64,000 bases of DNA, from contig JAWHQI010000229.1 of assembly GCA_033032865.1 (NCBI GenBank), forward strand, positions 3,557,001 through 3,621,000, in the 5' to 3' direction. Both the position numbers and the translations under genes were made by a program. The stretch is from Dactylorhiza incarnata (lineage: Eukaryota; Streptophyta; Magnoliopsida; Asparagales; Orchidaceae). The notes under the pieces are model-generated. The model was not told where the DNA came from. It made no database searches and worked only from the letters and a program-made list of their open reading frames with translations. The first letter of the stretch is position 1, and each line of letters starts with the position of its first letter. This document shows, piece after piece, positions 22,469 through 33,539 of this stretch.

Positions 22469-24456
22469 TCATTTTCCGCTTTTCTTCGTCTTCTTAGCCT
22501 TCAGTTCATCAGACGATCTTTTAGTCGAGTTCGCAGACTCTTCCGACTCCTTTGACGAACTCTCAGAGGAGCTCGAGCCAGAGTAAGACCTAGAGTAGTC
22601 GCCTGAGGTTTCGGTCTCAGACCATGAGAGCACATCTTCTTCCCCTTCATCTGCTCCTCCCTCCTCAACCTCTGCCTCTTCTCCATCTTCCGCCTCTTCC
22701 TCGGGACCGCGTGAGCCATTTCTGGGTCAACGTAGGCCAGGTTAGGGTAAATGTCTGCGAAGCTGACATTCTCAAACCCTTCCTTCAGACCGCCGCGAGC
22801 CTTCAGTCAATCAATCGTTTCTTGAGAAGTTTCCTCGCAGTGCTTGAAAACTTGTTTCCAAAACATAGGATTTCCTGGGTCATACGCTCTCTGCAAAAAC
22901 ACCAAATGTTTAGTATGTGCGGTCTCGTTTAAAGTTAACCGCCCAGATCGCGAGTTAACCCTTTACCTTTAGTACCTCTCGTAGATCGTCGCCCATCCTC
23001 AAGGACTGGTGGAAACCGCGGCCCATAAAATGGTTCATTATGGTGCTCCCCGCATCCTCGCAGTGCTTGAAAACTTGTTTCCAAAACATAGGATTTCCTG
23101 GGTCATACGCTCTCTGCAAAAACACCAAATGTTTAGTATGTGCGGTCTCGTTTAAAGTTAACCGCCCAGATCGCGAGTTAACCCTTTACCTTTAGTACCT
23201 CTCGTAGATCGTCGCCCATCCTCAAGGACTGGTGGAAACCGCGGCCCATAAAATGGTTCATTATGGTGCTCCCCGTTGTCACCTGGGCAGCCGCGGCAGA
23301 AAAGTTTTCTGGTGGGATTTTCCTCAGCTCGTCAAGGTTTTTCTTACCATAAAGAGCCGTCATAACCTCATTAGCGTGGCGGTTAACTTTGTCGCTCTTC
23401 CAAGAGGGGAGAGAGGTTGACACTGTGACATGTTTCCCCTTGCTGTTCCAGCGCATCAACGGCTTGCCGTCAAGATCTTTCACGCATTCACCAGTGCCGG
23501 TCAGAGAGAACGGCTCGCAAGATAAGCTCGCCTCTTCGAAGTCTCCTCTAGCCTTCCTCTCCCCTTCCCTTCTTTTCCTCATCTCTCGTTGATTCAAGAC
23601 CTCTGATTTCTACAGCTTGTTTAGGGGAACCTTCAAGGTCACCGAGGAAAACATAAGAGGAAAAGTTTTTAGTGAAACTTGCGGCTAATGCGATCTGATT
23701 AATCTTGTTCGTAGGATATGTCTTACTGTCTTCAGGAGTTATGTCGACAACTACAAGCGACAAGGGCCGATAGTGCTGAATATCTAGCCGCTCGTTGGCA
23801 AGAGGGTTGACGATGTCTTGTTCAATTTTTGACAACTTCGACGACTTAAACAAACTGTCTTCACGGTCTGGAGGGCGCGTAGGAAGACCGCCGTAATCAC
23901 CTTCAAAGATCAAGAACCTCTCCGTCCAATTGTGAACTTTGTTCGGCATATTCAAAATCTTCATGTCGTTGCAGCCGAAATACAAGAGTCATTTGAACAC
24001 TTCTTTCTTTTTTCCTTCCTTCAGAGACCGCACGAGGAAAACATTTCTACAAATATCTACTGTGAAGTGGACACCCTCAGACCACAAATATATTATAAAA
24101 GAGAAGATTGCAGCTATCGAGTTCGGCGGCAACTGACCGGGAACTACTCCATAATGATTAGAGATCTCGATGATTTCCCAAAAAATAGGGAACTTGAATC
24201 CATAATCAAAATGGTCTATGGGGATCGCGATCACGCCATCAGCACCAGTGTTTATTCCTTCATCTTCTCGCGGAAGTCGCGCGACTAGCTACGTGTGCTC
24301 TATATGCTTCTGCAAGAAAGTCCGGAATTATGTCCTTGATATCCACGAATGTTTATGTTCTGCGTCTAGAAAGGTCTCTGCTGCATCTATTCGCGCGAAT
24401 ACCATTTCAAGAGTCCGCACGGATTTCTGCTTCGGTCGCATCCATAAATTCCCCAT
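22469..24456 (-). pseudogene. Tat-B antisense gene 2 (gypsy-type transposon domain, acidic tail)
   Basis: Starts at ATG 24456 (MGNLWMRPK), 21 bases below a TATA box. After a stop, the frame 24234-23989 reads IAIPIDHFDYGFKFPIFWE and GVVPGQLPPNSIAAIFSFI, which line up with LAIPLAHFQVGLRLPLWPE and GMIPAQVNPNAISVLVAYA of Tat-A gene 2. A second block (23500-23180: MRWNSKGKHVTVSTSLPSW, MTALYGKKN) matches Tat-A MIWDHEANRVSVSALLPSW. A splice donor AAAG/GTAAAGG and an acceptor TTTTTGCAG join it to an exon RAYDPGNPMFWKQVFKHCE; this exon pair is duplicated. The end is acidic and serine-rich with a basic KAKKTKKSGK tail, stop at 22469. Stops and shifts make this copy non-functional. The domain resembles the plant 'putative gypsy type transposon' family; its function is unknown. 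Confidence 0.62.
22832..23277 (-). repeat. 223-base tandem duplication of an exon-intron-exon unit
   Basis: 22832-23054 and 23055-23277 appear identical by eye. Each holds the end of one exon, a whole intron with intact GT and AG, and the next exon. The join reads in frame. Confidence 0.85.
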
Positions 24457-24476
24457 TTTTAATCAAGGGCTGGCGT

Positions 24477-24486
24477 TATTTATAGA
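24477..24486 (-). promoter_or_regulatory. TATA box of Tat-B gene 2
   Basis: TCTATAAATA on the minus strand, 21 bases upstream of the ATG at 24456. Identical to the boxes of the three other antisense genes. Confidence 0.6.
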
Positions 24487-24731
24487 TTTCGAAGATGAAA
24501 CCTAACAGAGTAAAAAGCATTCAGACCGCACGATCATAACAATGGCCGCGCGATCTTAGTTCTTATTTATCTGAACACGGGTGCAAAAACAAGAAGCTAA
24601 TTAAACACAGACAGTACCTAGCCGCACAGATCGCAGAAGACATTCAATGCAGACATGACAAAGGTAATAAAAAAATATATTAAAACTACGAGTGTCTGAT
24701 GTTCGCAGGAGAACAAAATAGTCCAAAAATA

Positions 24732-26680
24732 TTACAAGTTTTCATTACAAAAATAAAGAAAAAGTGATGTCAAGGGTGGGGCCGGGCGATCACTCCCGAT
24801 ATGGGTTGCATCCTCCTGCATCTGACTGATAGAGGTAAGCGCCAACGAGAGGTAGCGGCTAGCTTGGTAGGCTGGCCGGTGGAACCGCGCAACATCCCTC
24901 TCTATGTGGTCAACAGGAATAGAAGGGATCTCGACTGGAGCTGACCGCTCACCATGCTGACTCGCGGGAACATTGCCCAACGTGCTCGCCCTAGCCGTCG
25001 TAGTCGGTGGAGCTTCCCTTGACGTTGTTGAAGATATCTTCCTCAACTTTTCATTCTCAGCAGCCATGGCAGAGGCCTTGTTCCTATAGTACTGGGCGTC
25101 TTTTTCAAGGGAGTGAATGCGGTCAGTCTGAGATCGCATTTCCTTCTCGAAGGTCTCAACTTGAGACCGCCTTTCCTTCTCAAAGGCATCGGCTTGAGAT
25201 CGCATCTCCCTCTCAAGGGCCACTCCCTCAGCACCTTCATTTCCACTAGCATAGGAGTCAGAATGGCCCCGTGTAAGCGGCATTGGAGGCACGAGAGCGG
25301 TTACATCTGCAAGATGAAATACACCAAGGCGGTAAGAAGTCTTTTATATACGCATTGCAAAGTAAAGTAACATGCAGGAAGATCGAATGTACTTTCTATG
25401 TCTATAAGAGGGAGACTGCGGGTATTCGAGGACTCCCCGGGCTCTCGGTTAACCGCGGGAACCGCGGTTAAAACAGGAAACAAGGGACGCTTTCGCTGCT
25501 CGTCGTCCATAAGCGCGAGCTGGCACTTACGAGATCGCTCTCCCTCCTTCCGTCTCTTTTTCAGTTCGTCATGGCTTACGGGGACGATACCATCCAATGA
25601 AATGACTACTATCTCTGGCCGCTTCGACAGTGGAAAAGGCCTAAAGATCTTGGATGGAATCTCAAATGACGGTCTTGATCTAAAGACCGTATTAACCTTA
25701 CCTGTTCGAATGGCGTCAACCGCTTCAACCCAGTTCGCCGCGGCATCCTCTAAAGCGGCCTGGTTAACCGCAGCTTTACTCGTCCCATCGCCGACAAGGG
25801 CGGTCTTCTCCATCTTTATCCGTCGTAGCTTCTCCGCATGTTCAGCCTCGGCCTTGGATCTCTGCTCCTCAGAGAGTGTGAGGTCCTCAGTTCTAACCGC
25901 CGGATCGCCCAAGTCCTCTTCTCCTCCAGAACCATTATCCAGGAACTTATCAGGATCAACTTCAGCCCCTTCGGATGGAGAAGGGTTGGCCGCAGGCATA
26001 GAGCCCTGACCGCCCGGATCGGTGCCCTTCTCCCCCACTCGAGAATCATGTACAACTTCAACCGGAGATCGCCGGATCTCGCCCTCCTCGCTAACTACGG
26101 TATTGGGGTTGACCGCGTCATCCACCGCGGCCAACTCCTATTTTTTACTCTTCTTTGTTCTCCTTTTGTCTTTTAAAGATATCTCAGAAGCTGGCCGCTT
26201 CTTCTATTTCTTCTTCTCTCTTCTTGTAGCATCATTAGCTTCTTCCTCACTTTTCCTAAGTCTTTCGGCAGCAGTAAACGCGACTTTCCTCATACCTTTG
26301 CGGATGGAATCTGTATCAAGATCAGTGCGATCCAAAGAGCTCTCAGGCCGATCAACTCCTGACTTTGCCGCAGAGTTCTTTGCGGTCGCATCGACCAATT
26401 GGCCCTCAGAGGCGTCAAGAACAGCAAGCGACTTGTTGGTGTCGAAGCTGATAGTGGTATCGGGAAGGTACATGACAACTTGTTCAGAAACTGGAGTATT
26501 CATGATATCAACATCTGAAGACGTGACCGGAGTGACCGCAGTAGGCTTCTGTGCGGGCACCTACGTCTTTGTCGATCTCTTTGAGCCCTCGCCGACTTCT
26601 CTCGGACCATTCTTCTTCGCAATAGTTTTCTTCCCGCGAGGAGAAGACCGCTTCTTCACGTCGTCATCGAACATCGACAT
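24732..26680 (-). pseudogene. Tat-B antisense gene 1 (basic, disordered, coiled-coil protein)
   Basis: Likely start is ATG 26680 (MSMFDDDVKKRSSPRGKK), about 112 bases below a TATA box. The N-terminus is lysine-rich like a nuclear signal; a TAG interrupts it near 26562. The next frames are 26560-26204 (acidic, ending REKKK), 26134-25301 (277 codons; EEQRSKAEAEHAEKLRRIK, then FRSRPSFEIPSKIFRPFP), and 25292-24732. The last is a coiled coil with an 11-12 residue repeat (EMRSQADAFEKE, RRSQVETFEKE, EMRSQTDRIHSLEKD) and ends FHRPAYQASRYLSLALTS. The breaks may be introns or mutations. Order and character match Tat-A gene 1; the sequences themselves are weakly alike. Function unknown. Confidence 0.5.
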
Positions 26681-26791
26681 CAGCTTTTTCGGCTAGGCCC
26701 AGAAATTGCAAGCTAGAAAATGCTGACCGCAAGTGGTGAAAAGGTTCCCATTGCAAGGAAATGTGTGAGAAATCAGTAGACCCCTCGGCCG

Positions 26792-26801
26792 TATTTATAG
26801 A
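26792..26801 (-). promoter_or_regulatory. TATA box of Tat-B gene 1
   Basis: TCTATAAATA on the minus strand, about 112 bases above ATG 26680. Confidence 0.6.
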
Positions 26802-26890
26802 TTTTCCCAGCATTAAAGGCATGTCGCAGTCTCCGCGGCTAAAGCAGACATTTTCGAAGTTTCCAAAAACTTGAAAATGTATGGGGATCA

Positions 26891-27494
26891 TGTTTACCCG
26901 GAATTCTGCGACCCCGCAAAGTACTCAGAATGCTTCATGCCTGCCGGTCAGGGTGACCTTGGTTTCTGTTGACTGCCTAAGCCGCACATGGCAAATCAAC
27001 AACCACCCTCAAAAAGTTTGAGATCAACTGTTAGGTTGACGGTCAACGCCTTTCTTTTTCTCTAGTGCTTTTCGCACACCATGTAACCTCTCATCCCCTG
27101 CCCAATTCTCATATACCCCGGGCAACCCGTAGTTTTGGAGCCTACCCGTTCGGGCAGGCCCCCACTAGTATAAATATTGGTGAATAGTACCCAGAAGGCA
27201 CGCTGATTCGAATCCTCAAGCCCAGTTTCTTCCGATTGCGGTCTCGAATTTAGTCTCTTCTCGGTCTCTTGGTCATCGGCTAGAGCTTTTTCTCTCCCTT
27301 GTAACCGCTCCTTCTGATCTATAAGATTGTCCGCAACGAGTGGTATGTGCCGTTGTGGGCAAATCTGGCCTCGCCGCTCTGCGACTTCTATTCTTCTCTT
27401 CTCAGTCAGATCTCGTCAGTCATAGAGTAACCGACAACTCGCGGTTTCCACGCTCCATTTAGCGTGAGTTCATGGAGGTGCATTTTCTGCGCCA
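26891..27494 (+). repeat. Tat-B right LTR
   Basis: 604 bases, starting TGTTTACCCGG after a purine-rich GTATGGGGATCA, ending TTCTGCGCCA. It keeps the 3' part lost from the left LTR. Confidence 0.8.
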
Positions 27495-27613
27495 ACACGT
27501 CTGTTGTACATTCTCTCTCCTCCGCTATTCTATATAAAGAGGGTACACCCGTGTAATAGATTGATTCAAGGAGAATAAGAATAAATTTTTATTTGTTTTT
27601 TTGGGTTCTTACA

Positions 27614-29294
27614 AGCAGAAACAAATATATGCAGGAAAATGCATGCATGAACAGGTAGAAATAAAGCAATAGTTGAAGATAGAAGTGCTTTCTAGGTGTA
27701 CCAATCACGCACTCATATTGATTGATGAGAAGCAGTGCAAAAGAAGTGAAAACAGTTGAAATCTTTGTTGATGCTTGACCATTTAAGAGGGAAGAATCTG
27801 TAGAGAATTAGGCATGTAAGGTGAAAGGTGTGATTGAAAGGGAAGTGAATGGATATCTCAAACTAAGGAAGACGATGATAAAGGAAAAAAAATTGATTCC
27901 CAAAGAAGGCGCAAAAATTATCATCTCTTATAACATAATGAACCATGCAGATGCAACTCAAGGCACAAGAGTTCATTTAGTATATATAGTCCTGTTGGAC
28001 AATCTAATCCTAAAAGCAATGGCAAAGTGTTACTCATGTTCACAATAACAAACTGTTACGATCATAAAGTATGGAATCCTAAAAGAAGAGAAGAGAAGAG
28101 AGTGAATGCTTGAGATCAAGCGAGGATTGAGAGAGAGAATCTTGGGTAGGGAGAGAGGAATTGGGTTCGGTGACTTGGAAGAACTAAAGGCAAGAGAGGA
28201 TAGAAACAAGGGGGCTCAAGAGAAGAGATACTTTATTCCATTCCTCTAATTTACAACACATAAGGCCCTATTTATAGCCTTCATAAAATGTACAATATCT
28301 AAACATGACTCAATACCAACTAATTACCAATATAACCCTAATACTAAATTGTTACCTAATAGTAAACCGTTGAACAGACATACCCAGAATGTCCATATTG
28401 GCAAATATCATTTTACACTTGATAAATAACAAGATGGCAAATAAGAATAACGACATAAACAAGGCATATATTAAAAATGATACTGGCATAATCATGTCTA
28501 AAGAATGTAACTACGATTAAAGGGTATGAAAATGACAAGCTAAACAATACTAAATCGATAAACATAACGATTGATGACTGAAGATTGATGTTGGCAGTGT
28601 ATTCTGCATCTCAAGCTAGCCATCCTATTTTGTTTTATACAAAATTTAAATATTGAAGGTTGCAGGCATGTTAAAACAATTAAGACAATATAGAAGGATT
28701 GTTTTTGGATGTGCAAATCATAGTCTTCTTCCAAGATTCTAGTTGAAAAGAATTATAGGAGAAGCAACCTTCTTGAACAAGTATACGGCTTATTTGTCCC
28801 CTTCTCCCTTTTCTTTCTTTTTCTTTTATTGCCACTAATTGAAAGTGCAACTGCTTTTTGTTAGACCTGCAAAATTTTGGTTTCATTTTGATGAATGAAA
28901 GTTCAATTGTTTGCGTGGCTTTTGTGATATTTAATTTCCATGTTAATTTTTCTATAGAAGGCCAAAATGTTTTCACTTCATTGAATTTTAATCATTTTTT
29001 TCTCATCAGATATTGCAAATAATAGGTTTAAGACTAATAACTTCTTTTTCCAAAAAAGTTACATGTTTCGTTCCATGGATTGATAGCATCTAAATGCATT
29101 TAACATGCTAGATGTGCTGTAGAATTCCTAAAACTTGGACAGCACAGTGACTACATTTCCAAAAACATAAATAAGTAACATACTCCAGATAATGTTTTGA
29201 ATTGATAAAGCAGTAACTTTAGATTTTAATAAATAAAGAAAAAACTTCATAATTTCTTTACTCCCTTATATAAGGAATATTTAATCAGTGTTAC
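27614..29294. other. AT-rich stretch with no gene recognised
   Basis: A minus-strand TATA-like CTATAAATAGGGCC lies near 28270 within a purine-rich stretch (28060-28400) that could be LTR remains, but no ends or duplication were found. A terminal exon of the gene at 29295 may be hidden here; a frame ending at 28680 is the only candidate and is weak. Confidence 0.4.
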
Positions 29295-31382
29295 CTGTTC
29301 AGGGAGCATATTAAGAATAGGAAGGGCATTGGTAGCTTGTATCCAAGATGAATTAGACAAACTGATGTGAACAGCTTCATTTACTGCATCATTTGCAATC
29401 ATTTCATCAGCAGCACTATCTTCATGCACGGAATTGCTTCCCCCGAAAAAAAATTCCAGCTCATTAACAGGTTTATCAATTTCATGAAGAAGAGATTCAT
29501 TTATGTCTGCATCGAAGTGACAATCCATATTCGCTCCAATATCCTGGGTCTTTTCACTACTAAAAGAAGCCATGAGAGAGCTGTTCTGAAGTGTATCGTG
29601 CATGCTGCACATCAGAACGGTATCTTTGTCAAAAAGTGGATGAAAACATTCATTAGCATATTTCCCTTCTCTAGATGTAGGCTTTTCAAGATGCCCTTCA
29701 ACAGCATGAGTGGAGATATCTTCTGCATATGCTTCACATCCACTGCTTGAGTGATTACCTGACAAGGAGAAGGAATGATTTTCAACCTCCACCATGAGTT
29801 TATCATTATACTTCTCAAATTCAGAAGTCAAACTGCCGGAAGGATGATTAATTCCATTATGCTTATCCTTGGCCTTCACATCCATATCCATTAAAGACAG
29901 TGATAAATCAAAGCAAGAATTAGCATCCTCATCCATATAGTCACTAGTGCACACCGTGTTCTGAGATGTGTAATTGACTAAATTGTATTCACTTTTCTCA
30001 AGAACAACAGCTTTACTTGGGGAAGAAGAGACCTCCCTGTCATTAAAGGTACAAGCTATATTATCAGCATCCAAAGCAGCCAAAGGCATCCCATCAAAAG
30101 ATTTGCTCGTAGAGAGAGAATTAAGAACATCATCGACATTATAAGCTGCATTATTCAAATTTTCCAGATATGGAGAAACTGAATCTTTGGGCTTGCTCGG
30201 AGAGGAAGCAACGCCTGCTTTATCATTCAATTTGCAAGGCGCGTCATCCTCGCTTGTATGAACTGGCGACATATTTAACGACCCGAAAATAGGGGAAGAA
30301 AAGGAAGTTTCATGTATTTCTTTACCAATATCTATATGTGGATGGACGGAGAACAAAGGCACAACCTCAGAGGAAGCATTAAGTTTCACTTCTTCAAAAC
30401 TTTTTTGGTCATGAATAATACTAGCATTGCTGCCAGCCATGTCATGGTCATTGAACTCACTATCAGCAGGTTCACTAGGAGACTGTTTTTTAGTTACCGT
30501 GAGAAAACATTCTGGAGGGACAGCATTCAAATCACTAGCAGAGGGGAGTGAGTCATCTATGCACTCACTGTAGTTAATATCTGCAGAAATTCCTTCCTCG
30601 ACAATCCCTTCTAACTGACCAACATCAGAAGATTTTAGAGTAGACATTTCTGTTTGACCTCCCAAGGCAGGTGGAACATTTAGCTGTGTAACACATTGGG
30701 TGGTCTGACTATCATCAATTTTCAAGTTAGAATCATTATTATCAGATAAGGTATATGGCACCACAGCCCTAGAAGATCTATCGGTATTTTTCCTTGCACT
30801 ACTTTCATCTACCAGTGTTTCAACAGTAAGCCCTTGGTATCTTACATGAGCCCCGATATGACCACTGTAGCGATGTCTCTCACTAAAAGCCTTATGGCAA
30901 AATTGGCATACATACTTTCCATCTTTTAGGATCACACCATCAACAATTGTTTTACCATGCCTGCGTCTCTTGTTTCTCCTTCGGTGGGAGGATAATAGCT
31001 GCTCCTTCTCATTTTCATAAGAAATATAGGAAATTGGTGTGGCATCATAACAAGTAATGCCTTCAGGTTGCTTCTCCTGGTTACCAGAAACATATGAGAC
31101 AGGTGTAGGAGAAGAGAAACTAGAGCTTCCGTTGGAGATGGCACTTTGATGAATTTGACCTGCATTCTGTTGCGTGCTTCATAGAAAGAAAGAAGAGGGC
31201 GTAGAATAATCTTAAAAATAAAACAGAATTATCCAAAAAAAAAACCTACAAAATCACGAGTCCCTTTATCAGATGGAGGGGTGGTATTATCAGTTGGATC
31301 AGAGGCCGGCTGCATTACACCTTGCAGAGAGAGTATATATGAAGAAACCTCTTTGCAAGACACAAATTGGTACCCATTTGGA
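29295..31382 (-). CDS. C2H2 zinc-finger protein with MBD-like segment (host gene, partial)
   Basis: Two minus-strand exons with good splice sites. Exon 31382-31246 follows an acceptor CATTTTAG and reads SPNGYQFVSCKEVSSYIL, like the end of a plant methyl-CpG-binding-type domain as I recall it from MBD8-like proteins, and ends at TAG/GTTTT. The next exon, 31159-29295, joins in phase (FVG-QIHQSAISNG). It holds a basic stretch SSHRRRNKRRRHGK, then one classic C2H2 finger (VCQFCHKAFSERHRYSGHIGAH; C-x2-C-x12-H-x3-H) near 30920-30850. A long serine- and acid-rich region of about 500 residues follows without other domains. It ends at a consensus donor CAG/GTAACA (29295-29290), so at least one exon follows. 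There are no stops in about 620 codons. It is probably a nuclear DNA-binding or chromatin protein. The first exons are not found; elements at 32070 and 35688 may lie in its introns or promoter. Confidence 0.7.
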
Positions 31383-32064
31383 CTAAAATGAATAAGAAAA
31401 AAAATCCAATGAGTAAGCAAAACAGTACAACCAACAGTATGCAAACATAAAAATGAACGTAGAGCACACTCTAAGCGTTGATAAAACAGTCTGTAACAAA
31501 GTAACATTATCCCAAATGGCAAGCACAAAGTAAAAAAAGGAATGCAAACCTTAAAAATGTTTTCCCCTTTTTGTGGCGGCTTAAGAAAAAAGAAGGCCTC
31601 AAAAGCAAAGAACAGAAAAGGTAATTAGTGAAAGTAAGGATGTATCACGTTACTAGAACCTATGCTAGTGAGGGAAAGATGACTTTCTTATAGCTAACTA
31701 AACGGTCTGCCAATAGAGATACAGCTGATAGATGGAATAAGAGGAATAGTTATGAATCCTCATTTCCATTCATTCCCAATGAGCATTTGTTTGAGGCGTT
31801 AAACTTAAAGTACAAGAAATCATTTTGGAGAACTTTTATTCAAGTTATCTAAGGTCTACACCTTCCTTTTTCTAATCCTTTGACAAAAATTATATGGTCA
31901 TCTAACTCAAGCATTTTCTACCTTTATTTACAAAATCACCATTCAATTAACCTTATCTTTGATAGATGATACTCTCATTGTTCTACTATAATCATACATT
32001 AATGCGTCCTTTCAATTTTGAGACACATTTATCAAAACATCCTTAGTTAATCAGATTGAACTTA
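31383..32064 (-). other. Probable intron or upstream DNA of the zinc-finger gene
   Basis: No coding frame was recognised. AT-rich, beginning with the acceptor of the MBD-like exon. Confidence 0.4.
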
Positions 32065-32069
32065 GACAT

Positions 32070-32441
32070 TGTTACACGGTCGGGGAGTCCGAGATAGAGA
32101 AGGGGGAAAGGGAGAGAAGAGGAGGGGGAAAAGAGAGAGAAGAGTAAAAGAGAGAAAACTCCAATTCCATCATATTTCCAAGATAACAAAATAAGAGTTA
32201 TATTAGGCTTATATAGTGTCTAGCTTAGAACACACAATGGTCAAACGGTAAATAACCACACGGCCCGAAATACATATGCGATAATAAGGCATAGAGTTGA
32301 CGAGTGCATGATGTCGTGCGCACTACTGCCCAGCGTCCTCCATCATGTTGGGATCTGTGTCCTTGCCTCCTCGGTCTTGAAGTCCATATACGTGTCGTGT
32401 CCTCGTCTCCTTGCTCCTTGCCCTTGTCTGTATTCATAACA
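32070..32441 (-). repeat. 3' LTR of the deleted gypsy element
   Basis: 372 bases with long purine runs (GAGAGAAGAGGAGGGG) after TGTTACACGGTCGGGGAG. Matches 34844-35214. Confidence 0.8.
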
Positions 32442-33009
32442 ATACAGCCCTCAGAAAAATGGCTTGTCCTCAAGGCAAAAATCTGGGAAATGGGCGCAGG
32501 ATGTGTCGCGGTCCACCCATGAGGCCACAGATGGGGATCAGCTAACCCGCAGCACCAAGGCCGGAGTCCAAGAAAGATCCCCCCAAAGTAAAATGTTTGT
32601 ATTCTAGGGAAGCAATGAAATGTAGTATGGTGGGTTGGGGCCCAGTGGGGTCGAAGGTAATGTCGTGTCCATCGACGCGAAGTTGGGAGGTTGATGGCGT
32701 CGACAAGGATGCCTAGGAAAACATCCAGGTCGCACTGCAACTGGAGCGGTGTAGAGGCGATCGGGCGGGTCTGCTCAACGCTGGGCCATAAGTATGGGGC
32801 AAAGTCGACTGCCACAGTGTGTGAGGGAGAACGGAAGGCAACCTCATGCTGGGTGAGGGAGGTCTCCCTAGCCAAAAGGAGAGAGACTCCCGCTTGAGGA
32901 AAGTCATCGTCATGCGATCCCAGTTGACATATACGTCACCGAGAGTACAAAGCCACTCCACGCTTAATATGATGCCAGCTTCACCAATTTCAAAAGAGTA
33001 GAAATCTGC

Positions 33010-33240
33010 TCATAGAGGGCAGGTGCCCACAGTCAAGTTTAGGCCCATACAAAGGCCCTGAGTGGCACTGCGGCGACCTTTGCCTAAGGAAACAATGAAA
33101 TAAGGAGCAGGAGACGGACGAATCTCGAGCTGTGTCACCAGATGCTGGAAGATGAAATTGTAGTTGGCCCCACTGTCAATCATCACAATCACGAGAGTGT
33201 CATACATGGAACCAGAGAGGAAAATATGAGTGATATCAGG
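33010..33240 (-). pseudogene. Gypsy protease fragment
   Basis: The frame ending at 33010 reads VIVMIDSGANYNFI, the aspartic-protease loop (D-S-G-A) with its usual NFI follow-up. Continuing downstream on the minus strand, NWDRMTMTFLKR near 32930 matches the segment before RT in this family. RT itself is absent. Confidence 0.7.
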
Positions 33241-33539
33241 CGGAGTAGGTTCAAAATAATTGTATGAACTTCATTTTCAAAAGAAAATTTTGTGGTATGT
33301 GAAGATTCATGAGAAATAGGAGTGATATCAGGCGGAGTAGGTTCAAAATAATTATTTTAAACTACTACTTAGTCCGGTGAACCCATTGCGTTTAGGAATT
33401 CTTGGTACAAAATATTTTATTAATCTTCTTCAAAATACACTATTGGGGTGCATGAGGACTCATGCGCCTCCATAGATAATTGGTCAATCAAAGATTGAAG
33501 AAGAAGAAGACTAGAATTTTTAACGCTCTCATTTACACT

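Larger units (their letters stand above)
20590..27494 (+). mobile_element. Tat-B: Tat-like LTR element without gag-pol, carrying antisense genes
   Basis: LTRs at 20590-21113 and 26891-27494 start TGTTTAC and carry a plus-strand TATA box. The flanks TCACA (20585-20589) and ACACG (27495-27499) fit a duplicated TCACG with one change each. The left LTR lacks its last 75 bases, and no primer-binding site, gag or pol remains; the LTR runs straight into diverged tandem repeats. The interior holds two genes on the minus strand, antisense to the LTR promoter. The layout matches the 3' half of Tat-A, so Tat-B looks like a deletion derivative that kept only the antisense cassette. Tat lineage is inferred from that likeness. 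Confidence 0.75.
20352..27613 (+). repeat. Copia 3' LTR, split by Tat-B
   Basis: The LTR runs 20352-20589 and resumes at 27500-27613, ending GGGTTCTTACA. It matches the 5' LTR at 9895 but has three 50-base units instead of six. Its flank (AGCAG) does not match the 5' LTR flank (ATAAG), so the two LTRs probably come from different insertions. Confidence 0.8.

Noticed and set aside
9890..27618. A single complete Copia element with target duplication
   Set aside because: Flanks ATAAG and AGCAG differ and the internal region is present twice.
28054..28530. Possible solo LTR with minus-strand TATA
   Set aside because: No matching ends or target duplication could be found.
28680..28976. Possible last exon of the zinc-finger gene
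   Set aside because: No clear acceptor in phase and no family motif.
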